Below, piece by piece: positions 1-5,893 of a DNA stretch of 19,594 nucleotides. Where the stretch lies: the NCBI GenBank assembly GCA_002496425.1, contig DAJS01000024.1, positions 46,731-66,324 of the forward strand, in the 5' to 3' direction. The notes under the pieces are model-generated. The model was not told the DNA's origin. It saw only the letters and a list, made by a program, of their open reading frames with translations, and made no database searches. Position 1 is the stretch's first letter; each line of letters starts with the position of its first letter. The translations under genes and the position numbers were made by a program. The DNA is from Acidilobaceae archaeon UBA162. GTDB lineage: Archaea; Thermoproteota; Thermoprotei_A; Sulfolobales; Acidilobaceae.

Positions 1-60
1 GCAGGCCTACGCCAACGGGTTCTAAGCCCGCCCCCTTTGGCCGGGCTCGGGCACCCCCGC
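1..60 (-). tRNA. tRNA-Leu(TAG), 5' portion, truncated by window edge
   Basis: On the minus strand the sequence starts at 60 with an acceptor strand GCGGGGG, followed by TG, a D-arm, and the anticodon stem-loop GCGGG-CTTAGAA-CCCGT. The anticodon TAG is complementary to bases 22-24 and reads CUA leucine codons. After the anticodon stem the sequence enters a long GC-rich variable arm (TGGCGTAGGCC...), as expected of a class II tRNA such as Leu. The rest of the variable arm, the T-arm and the 3' acceptor strand lie outside the window. There is no intron at the usual archaeal 37/38 position, because the anticodon stem closes directly. Confidence 0.9.
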
Positions 61-84
61 ACCGTTAGCTAGAAGCCAGTTGAG

Positions 85-94
85 TCTTTTAAAG
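85..94. promoter_or_regulatory. Palindromic TATA box between tRNA-Leu and the 118-480 gene
   Basis: The A/T core CTTTTAAAG is almost self-complementary and is centred near 90. This is about 30 nt upstream of the tRNA-Leu 5' end on the minus strand and about 28 nt upstream of the GTG at 118 on the plus strand. Both distances suit an archaeal TATA box with initiation at or next to the gene start, so one element may serve both directions. The assignment rests on position and composition only. Confidence 0.55.
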
Positions 95-117
95 CGATTA
101 CTTCAGGAACTCAGCCG

Positions 118-480
118 GTGCTGGATGTGCCCGAGGAGGTCTCAAAGGCCCTCGAGTTCGAAGTCTCCTCGCTAGCGGACCTGGCCAGACTGGCAGCGTC
201 CATGGTGGCCTACGCAGTTGTGATGCCCATATATGCCTACAACGAGGATGACAGGGTGGTTATGTTTGTACAGACCAGCTATAGGGACTACTACAAGCAT
301 TATGGCATACCAATAGTTTATGTTTACAGAGCCTCCTTGGTTGAGGCGCAGAAGGGCAAGTACGTCCTCCTTAAAGTTGATGACACTGGCGAAAGGGTCG
401 AGGTCAGCGACAGGTCAAGGCCTGGATGGACTTCAATACCCATTGTCTGGCTCAAGAGGAAGCCCCCTATCATATCATGA
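118..480 (+). CDS. Small hypothetical protein, 120 aa
   Basis: I do not recognise the family. The protein has an acidic, helical-looking N-terminus (residues 1-35), a hydrophobic stretch AVVMPIYAY around residues 33-41, and then alternating strand-like segments (VVMFVQ, IPIVYVYRA, KYVLLKVDD) ending in a basic tail. The aromatic-rich part DYYKHYGIPIVYVY suggests a compact alpha/beta cytoplasmic protein. No signal peptide or clear catalytic motif is visible. The GTG at 118 is chosen because it lies about 28 nt from a TATA box, which implies a leaderless message; a second in-frame GTG at 127 is possible. It ends 19 nt from the 3' end of the convergent regulator gene. Codon use resembles the neighbours, so I take it as real. 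Confidence 0.65.
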   Translation: MLDVPEEVSKALEFEVSSLADLARLAASMVAYAVVMPIYAYNEDDRVVMFVQTSYRDYYKHYGIPIVYVYRASLVEAQKGKYVLLKVDDTGERVEVSDRSRPGWTSIPIVWLKRKPPIIS

Positions 481-499
481 TAGTGGTCAGCGACAGCGC

Positions 500-820
500 T
501 TATGTCTGGGCCTCTCCATGGATCAATGGCGCTGACTGCTGCACCTGCTGCCCATGCTCTCCAGCTAATGCGTTTCTGATCACTTCCTCAGCCTCATGGC
601 CGCTTTCCACCCTCAGGAGCAGCTCACGGCCTAGGTCGCTAAGTCTGAATATCTTATAGCTGCCCTTAGAGTAGACGCTTTCCAGAAGCCCAAGCTCATA
701 AAGGCATGAAACGGTTGCCAGAGCCTTGTACTTAGGCACGCTAAGCTTCTGTGCCACGTCACCTGGTGAGAGGGGTCCAGCGTCATTGAACGCCTTAAGG
801 ATCTCTACTACCAGCTTCAC
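500..820 (-). CDS. Winged-helix transcriptional regulator, 106 aa
   Basis: Residues 1-75 have the pattern of an archaeal winged helix-turn-helix domain. A first helix (VVEILKAFNDAG) is followed by the HTH (SPGDVAQKLSVPKYKALATVSCLYELGLLESV) and a wing of basic and aromatic residues (YSKGSYKIFRLSDLGRELL). The C-terminal 30 residues are acidic and polar and may be a linker or dimer segment. It starts with GTG at 820, the first possible start after an in-frame stop. Its gene is divergent from the GH15 gene, and the 81-nt spacer holds a palindromic TATA box and a 6-5-6 inverted repeat. Control of itself and of the GH15 gene is a reasonable inference, but the effector is unknown. The exact family (ArsR-, MarR- or PadR-like) cannot be fixed by eye. 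Confidence 0.75.
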   Translation of the reverse strand: MKLVVEILKAFNDAGPLSPGDVAQKLSVPKYKALATVSCLYELGLLESVYSKGSYKIFRLSDLGRELLLRVESGHEAEEVIRNALAGEHGQQVQQSAPLIHGEAQT

Positions 821-856
821 TAACGCCCACCACTCTCATCAACTGTCCTATCCTAG

Positions 857-866
857 CTTATTTAAG
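857..866. promoter_or_regulatory. Palindromic TATA box in the regulator/GH15 divergent spacer
   Basis: CTTATTTAAG at 857-866 reads CTTAAATAAG on the other strand, so both directions look like an archaeal TATA box. Its centre is about 41 nt from the GTG of the regulator and about 41 nt from the TTG of the GH15 gene. Initiation some 26 nt away would leave short leaders of about 15 nt on both sides. Confidence 0.55.
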
Positions 867-879
867 GTGCCAAACCTTA
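863..879. promoter_or_regulatory. Inverted repeat TAAGGT-N5-ACCTTA, candidate operator
   Basis: TAAGGT (863-868), gccaa, ACCTTA (874-879) form a perfect 6-bp inverted repeat with a 5-nt spacer. It overlaps the edge of the TATA box and lies between it and the expected GH15 transcription start. A dimeric winged-helix protein such as the one encoded next door could bind it and block polymerase entry. The repeat is seen directly; binding is inferred. Confidence 0.45.
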
Positions 880-901
880 CTGGTCCTGAGGCCTCACGGA
901 C

Positions 902-2827
902 TTGCAGAGACGCCTAGGCCTAACGTTGTCCGTAGCATTGCTTTTGATGGCTCTATTAGCTCCTATGACTTTTATTAACGCCACGGCTATACCGTCCGAG
1001 CAGTCACTTACGAGCAGCTATTATCCTTCATACCTTCTCCTGAGCAACTTCATTAATGAATCTGTATCTATAGGAACGGGCGTGCCGGTGCCTAACCCTA
1101 TCTTGAATGGCCTGCCCTCAGGGCCTCTCATCATTAAGGAGATCTACATAGCTGGTCACCTTGAACCACTTGAGCTGAGCCTAGTAGGCAACCTGACGTC
1201 GAGTGGGGCATCGCTCGGCATTAATAACGTGATAAGCGCATGGGGATCCTGGGGTACGGCGTCCATCTTTATCCCCCCGTACACCAACTACCTTACGTTG
1301 TTGCTAAACACAAATGAAACGCTTGAGATTAATGTGAGCGCGGGAAACAGCTACCTCGTAGAGGTCAAACAGGGCGAGCTGGAGGTCATTAATACCACCC
1401 CCCTTATCTCTATCTGCTTCAACGCTACCTATGTAGGCCCTAGGGAAGCTCACTACGCACTCCTTAACATCAATAAGGGGGTCACGTACATAATTGTGTC
1501 AGCACTCAGCTGCCCCATCAAAAGCATGAGCTCGCTTGAGAGCCTCAACTCGGAGAGAGTCTCCCATTGGCTAGAAAGGTCAACGCCTCCACCCTCGGTC
1601 TTTAACGATACTCTAGCTGAGGAGTACTATCTCTCGCTTCTGGTGCTTAAGGATGACCAAAACCCCTACAACGGCCTCTTTGCTGCCTCTCCTAGCCCTG
1701 TCTATCTCTATTCATGGGTGAGAGACTCCTCCTTTGCGGCCATGGCTCTTCAGGCTGCAGGTCACACAAGCTCGGCTGCCAAGTATTGGCTCTGGCTAGC
1801 CATTAATGCCTCTCGGATGAGCTCTGGAGCCTGGTACACAAGGTACGACTTTTACACTGGTCAGCCCGACACACAGTTTGGCATTCCTGAATATGATAGT
1901 GAGGCCTTATTTGAGATCGGGCTTTACCAGTACTATAACCTAACCCACAACGTATCTCTGCTCTACGCAGCACTGCCAGCTCTGGAAAAAGTAGTCCTGT
2001 TCCAGGTGCGTGAAGTGAACTCAAGTAAGCTTCACCTAATGCCAGAGGACCTAAGCGTGTGGGAGGACAGAAACGCATACCACTTCTGGACGCAGGCGCT
2101 AACTATGATGGGCCTGAGGGACGCCTCGTATTTACTTGGCATTGTCAGTAACTACTCGCTGGCCTCAGAGGCTCTTCAGGCCTCAGAACTCCTCAACAGC
2201 AGTATTCAGGAGTACTTCTGGAACGGCACTTTGTACTGTTCCGCGTTGATGCAGTACCTCTATTACTCAGCCCAGGGGTCTAGGGCCGTAACAGCTCCTT
2301 TGGCGCCCTGTGCAGACTCAGCCACTATACTGCCAATAGCCTTGGCGCCAGGCCTGTGGAGCATGAGGGGCAAGAGTGACGTAAACTATACGCTGAGCAC
2401 GCTGTGGAACAGCAAGGTCGGCGGGCTAGCAAGGTTCGTCGGTGATGACTATCACTACAATGAATACCTCTTCGACAGCAGCGGTTCCAACCCACCATGG
2501 ATAGTGACAACCCTCTTCCTGGCACTCTACTATGCTAATGTACACAACTATAGCGCCGCACTGAGGCTCCTCTCATGGTCTATAGTCCACTCCCAGCACG
2601 GTCTCCTGCCCGAGGCTATAGATCCCAACTACGGCAACCCGTTACCAACAACTTCGCCGCTTACCTGGTCCTCGGCCATGTACGTCCTTACCGCTATAGC
2701 TCTCAGGGCCTACAGACATACAGGAAGCGACAAACTAGCTATAGCTGTTGTCGTCATTGTTATAATTACTGTGGTCGTGTATCTGCTGAGGCGCTATGCG
2801 AGCGTGCTCAGGACCGAGCCCATCTAA
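902..2827 (+). CDS. Secreted, membrane-anchored GH15 glucoamylase-type hydrolase, 641 aa
   Basis: Likely an extracellular enzyme that removes glucose from alpha-glucans (glucoamylase or glucodextranase type; a GH15 trehalase cannot be excluded). Residues 1-28 form a signal peptide (basic QRRLG, hydrophobic core, then NATA). About residues 40-225 form a beta-rich N-terminal domain. The (alpha/alpha)6 barrel follows, with GH15-like motifs: VYLYSWVRD at 267-275, WEDR with Glu388 as the probable general acid, and LLPEAID with Glu571 as the probable general base, then PLTWSSAMYVL. Residues about 612-631 form a C-terminal transmembrane helix, followed by a short basic tail (RRYASVLR). This fits an enzyme tethered outside the cell with its C-terminus inside. 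At least fifteen N-x-S/T sequons and few charged surface residues fit an exported archaeal glycoprotein. The TTG at 902 is chosen because it gives a complete signal peptide. Substrate is not determined by sequence alone. Confidence 0.85.
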   Translation: MQRRLGLTLSVALLLMALLAPMTFINATAIPSEQSLTSSYYPSYLLLSNFINESVSIGTGVPVPNPILNGLPSGPLIIKEIYIAGHLEPLELSLVGNLTSSGASLGINNVISAWGSWGTASIFIPPYTNYLTLLLNTNETLEINVSAGNSYLVEVKQGELEVINTTPLISICFNATYVGPREAHYALLNINKGVTYIIVSALSCPIKSMSSLESLNSERVSHWLERSTPPPSVFNDTLAEEYYLSLLVLKDDQNPYNGLFAASPSPVYLYSWVRDSSFAAMALQAAGHTSSAAKYWLWLAINASRMSSGAWYTRYDFYTGQPDTQFGIPEYDSEALFEIGLYQYYNLTHNVSLLYAALPALEKVVLFQVREVNSSKLHLMPEDLSVWEDRNAYHFWTQALTMMGLRDASYLLGIVSNYSLASEALQASELLNSSIQEYFWNGTLYCSALMQYLYYSAQGSRAVTAPLAPCADSATILPIALAPGLWSMRGKSDVNYTLSTLWNSKVGGLARFVGDDYHYNEYLFDSSGSNPPWIVTTLFLALYYANVHNYSAALRLLSWSIVHSQHGLLPEAIDPNYGNPLPTTSPLTWSSAMYVLTAIALRAYRHTGSDKLAIAVVVIVIITVVVYLLRRYASVLRTEPI

Positions 2828-2861
2828 ACAATAAAGTAGAATAGCAAGAGCCTCGGTTAAC

Positions 2862-2867
2862 GGGGAG
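2862..2867 (+). promoter_or_regulatory. Shine-Dalgarno-like GGGGAG upstream of a CTG start (gcvPA)
   Basis: GGGGAG lies 5 nt before the CTG at 2873. It matters because it supports starting gcvPA at a non-canonical codon; no ATG, GTG or TTG exists in frame between the stop at 2858-2860 and the internal ATG at 2921. Confidence 0.5.
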
Positions 2868-2872
2868 CAGCC

Positions 2873-4261
2873 CTGGAGCACGCGTGGATACCTAACAGTA
2901 GGCCTGAGATAAAGGCCGAGATGCTTAAGTACATAGGGGTTAAGAGCATTGACGAATTGTACTCTGACATACCAGAGGAGCTACTGATAGACGAGGGCAG
3001 GTGGGCCTCCCTTAACATAGGCTTTGGTAGGCCACTTGACGAGCCCGAGGTACACGCATTGGTTAAGGAGCTCCTATCCAAGAACGTTACCTCTAAGGTG
3101 CCGCCATTCATGGGCGGGGGACTCTGGCCCCATTATGTGCCTGCCGCCGTAACTGAAATAGTAAGGCGTGGTGAGTTCCTTACCGCCTACACACCCTATC
3201 AGGCTGAGATAAGCCAGGGCCTCCTCCAGGCCCTCTTTGAGTACCAGAGCATGATGGCTGACCTGTTGGACATGGATGTAGTTAACTCAAGCATGTACGA
3301 CTGGCCGAGCGCCCTTGGCGAGGCGGCCCTAATGTCAGTTAGGATCAAGGGCGTCAAGAGAGTTCTCGTCCCTGAGACTATCAATCCTTTCCATCTACGC
3401 GTGCTTGAGACCTACACCAGGCCCCAGGGCATAGCTGTTGATAAGTATAAGGTAGACCTGAGTACAGGCTATGCTGATCTGGAAGACCTTAAGGCTAAGG
3501 CTGGCCAGGGAGCTTCCTCTGTATACCTAGAGTACCCATATACGTTCACTGGAGTAGTTGACGTTAACGCCAGGGCCATAGGCGAGGTGGCTCATGATTC
3601 TAAGGCCCTATACATAGTTGGGGTTAACCCGCTGGCTCTAGGGCTTTACAAGCCGCCAGGTGAGTTAGGAGCTGACATAGCTGTCGGCGAGGGCCAGCCC
3701 CTTGGTCTTGGCCTCTACTACGGGGGTTCAACTCTTGGCATTCTCGCCGTCGGGTGGAGCTCTGAGCTTGTCAGACAGATGCCAGGAAGAATCATAGGGC
3801 TCACTACCACTAAGGATGGGGCCTCCAGGGCATTCACAATGATACTGCAGACCCGCGAGCAGCACATAAGGAGATCCAAGGCGACAAGCAACATAACAAC
3901 TAACGCCGCCCTGAACGCCATAGCGGCAGCTGTTTACCTGGCCTTGCTGGGCCCCAAGGGACTCAAGGAGTTAGCGGAGAGCATATGGTATAGGTCTCAC
4001 TATGCGGCCCTGAGGCTTAGGGAGGCCGGGTTTAAGGCTCCTGCGCTTAGCGGCGAGTTCTTTGAGGATCTCATCGTTGAAACCCCAGTTAGTTATGAAG
4101 GGCTGTTTAGGAGGCTAGCTGCTGAGGGTCTTTATGCTGGCATACCGCTAGCCAAGTACGCTAACTGGGCCAAGGACAGCTGGGGCCTGCTCTCGTTCAG
4201 CGAGCTTCACACTAAGGAGCACATAGACATACTGATCAACTCTATGAAGGAGGTGAACTAG
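2873..4261 (+). CDS. gcvPA: Glycine dehydrogenase (decarboxylating) subunit 1, GcvPA; probable CTG start
   Basis: This is the N-terminal half of the P-protein of the glycine cleavage system, which pairs with GcvPB to decarboxylate glycine onto the lipoyl group of H-protein. The reading frame matches the family along its length: PPFMGGGLWPHYVP, TAYTPYQAEISQGLLQALFEYQ, and SMYDWPSALGEAALM. The usual family N-terminus (H-x-W-I-P-N, then a helix leading to EMLKxIGVxSIDELxxDIP) is encoded at 2879-2990. It begins upstream of the first ATG at 2921, which would cut off HAWIPNSRPEIKAE. The only start-like codon in that frame is CTG at 2873, preceded by GGGGAG, giving 462 aa, normal for archaeal GcvPA. 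A weak A/T-rich element near 2828-2839 may be the promoter. gcvPB follows after 1 nt; H, T and L proteins are not in the window. Product is near certain; the start is inferred. Confidence 0.92.
   Translation: MEHAWIPNSRPEIKAEMLKYIGVKSIDELYSDIPEELLIDEGRWASLNIGFGRPLDEPEVHALVKELLSKNVTSKVPPFMGGGLWPHYVPAAVTEIVRRGEFLTAYTPYQAEISQGLLQALFEYQSMMADLLDMDVVNSSMYDWPSALGEAALMSVRIKGVKRVLVPETINPFHLRVLETYTRPQGIAVDKYKVDLSTGYADLEDLKAKAGQGASSVYLEYPYTFTGVVDVNARAIGEVAHDSKALYIVGVNPLALGLYKPPGELGADIAVGEGQPLGLGLYYGGSTLGILAVGWSSELVRQMPGRIIGLTTTKDGASRAFTMILQTREQHIRRSKATSNITTNAALNAIAAAVYLALLGPKGLKELAESIWYRSHYAALRLREAGFKAPALSGEFFEDLIVETPVSYEGLFRRLAAEGLYAGIPLAKYANWAKDSWGLLSFSELHTKEHIDILINSMKEVN
4249..4256 (+). promoter_or_regulatory. 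Perfect Shine-Dalgarno GGAGGTGA for gcvPB
   Basis: GGAGGTGA lies inside the 3' end of gcvPA, 6 nt before the GTG of gcvPB. This settles the start at 4263 and indicates co-transcription with internal ribosome entry. Confidence 0.85.
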
Positions 4262-4262
4262 G

Positions 4263-5828
4263 GTGACGTTCAGACAGGCAGCCTGGGACGAGCCGTTAAT
4301 CTACGAGCTGAGCGAGGGCCGCCGCGGTCTCACGTTTAACGGGATGAACAGGCGCTTCAAGGAGATCCTAGGCGATGTAAGGGTACCTGAGGAGTTGAGA
4401 AGATCCTCCGAGCCCCAGTTGCCTGAGCTCAGCGAGGTCGAGGTAGTACGCCACTTCACCAGGCTGTCAGAGTCCAGCTATGGTGTCGACAACGGTCCTG
4501 TGCCCCTAGGCAGTTGTACCATGAAGTACAACCCCAAGGAGGCCCTTAGGGTAGCCTTTGACGAGAGCCTCCAGCTGCTACACCCTCTGATACCTGATGA
4601 GTACGTGCAGGGACTCCTGGAGGCTCTCTACAGACTCCAGGAATGGTTAGCCTCGATAACAGGCATGGACATTTGCACGCTGGCTCCCGCAGCAGGGGCC
4701 CAGGGAGAGTTCAGTGGAGTGGCAATAATTCACAGGTACCACGAGCTGAAGGGCCAGAGGCAACTAAAGACAGAGATCATAGTGCCTGACTCGGCCCACG
4801 GCACTAACCCTGCGAGCGCTGCCATGGGTGGCTTCAAGGTAGTTGAGATACCCACAGCAGAGGACGGCAATATGGACTATGAGGCCTTCAGGGCCGCCCT
4901 CAGCGAGCGTACCGCTGGACTCATGTTGACTAACCCTTCAACCCTCGGCCTCTTTGAGCAGCACATATTTGACATAGCTAAGGATGTGCACTCGGTTGAC
5001 GGCCTTCTATATTACGATGGCGCCAACCTGAACGGAATCCTGGGCAGAGCCAGGCCGGGGGACATGGGGTTTGACATAGCCCACCTAAACATACACAAGA
5101 CGTTCTCGAGCCCTCACGGCGGCGGAGGGCCTGGGGCAGGGCCCGTCTGCGTCAAGGATAGGCCCGTGAAGGACGGTATAACCCTGAGGGACTTACTTCC
5201 CGGCCCCATAATTGTATATGATGAGGGAAGTAAACTTTACAGAGTCTCGTGGCCTGGGTCAAACAGCGCTGGCCTTATCAGGTTCGGCATTGGCAATGTG
5301 CCGCAGCTGTTGTGGGCCTTTGTCTACATCGCCTCCCTGGGCCCCCAGGGCCTAAGGGAGGTTGGAGAAGTATCGGTCATAAATACTAACTACTTCATTG
5401 CCAGGCTCCTGAGGGAGACCAAGGGCTACAGCGTCCCCTATGGGCCTGAGCGCCCTAGGAAGCATGAGGCCGTGATCAGCGCTGAGCCCCTGTTGAACGA
5501 GACAGGTATAAGCGCAGAGGATGTGGCCAAAGCTCTCCTCGACAGGGGCTTCTATGCGCCTACAATCTACTTCCCGCTTATAGTGAAGGAGGCATTAATG
5601 GTCGAGCTTACGGAGTCCGAGACCAAGGAGAACATAGATAGGTACGTTGATGCGTTAAAGGAGATTGAAGAGATGGCCAGGCGTGATCCTGATCTACTCA
5701 GGCGCGCCCCTACCAACACCTCGGTAGGCCGTGTTGACACGGTTAAGGCCAATCACCCACGCTTTGTGACCCCTACCTATCGTGTGGCGAGGCTAAGGCA
5801 ACAGGGAAAACAGCTAATACTTAGGTAA
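4263..5828 (+). CDS. gcvPB: Glycine dehydrogenase (decarboxylating) subunit 2, GcvPB, 521 aa
   Basis: This is the PLP-binding half of the glycine cleavage P-protein. Family motifs include PLGSCTMKYNP (about residues 79-89), the substrate-loop region LAPAAGAQGEFSG, SAHGTNPASAAM, and the PLP-lysine region HLNIHKTFSSPHGGGGPGAG with Lys279 as the Schiff-base lysine. The C-terminal domain (IYFPLIVKEALMVELTESETKENIDRYV in pieces) is typical. Length is normal for archaeal GcvPB. It starts with GTG 1 nt after the gcvPA stop, behind a perfect ribosome binding site, so the two subunits are made from one message in matched amounts. The complex acts in the cytoplasm and provides one-carbon units or degrades glycine. 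Confidence 0.95.
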   Translation: MTFRQAAWDEPLIYELSEGRRGLTFNGMNRRFKEILGDVRVPEELRRSSEPQLPELSEVEVVRHFTRLSESSYGVDNGPVPLGSCTMKYNPKEALRVAFDESLQLLHPLIPDEYVQGLLEALYRLQEWLASITGMDICTLAPAAGAQGEFSGVAIIHRYHELKGQRQLKTEIIVPDSAHGTNPASAAMGGFKVVEIPTAEDGNMDYEAFRAALSERTAGLMLTNPSTLGLFEQHIFDIAKDVHSVDGLLYYDGANLNGILGRARPGDMGFDIAHLNIHKTFSSPHGGGGPGAGPVCVKDRPVKDGITLRDLLPGPIIVYDEGSKLYRVSWPGSNSAGLIRFGIGNVPQLLWAFVYIASLGPQGLREVGEVSVINTNYFIARLLRETKGYSVPYGPERPRKHEAVISAEPLLNETGISAEDVAKALLDRGFYAPTIYFPLIVKEALMVELTESETKENIDRYVDALKEIEEMARRDPDLLRRAPTNTSVGRVDTVKANHPRFVTPTYRVARLRQQGKQLILR

Positions 5829-5869
5829 AGCCTACTACTAACTAAGCAAAAGCCTAAAGCCGATCGGAG

Positions 5870-5877
5870 ATATATTA
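5870..5877 (+). promoter_or_regulatory. TATA box upstream of the GH57 gene
   Basis: ATATATTA is the most A/T-rich stretch of the 65-nt gap between gcvPB and the GH57 gene. A start site about 26 nt downstream would fall near 5895-5900, close to the CTG at 5894 and about 18 nt before the out-of-frame GTG at 5916. The GH57 gene therefore seems to have its own promoter. Confidence 0.5.
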
Positions 5878-5893
5878 GCGAGAGTGATGGCAA

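Noticed and set aside
1..118. Integrated element at tRNA-Leu
   Set aside because: The 3' end of the tRNA, where integration normally occurs, is outside the window, and the adjoining genes show no integrase.
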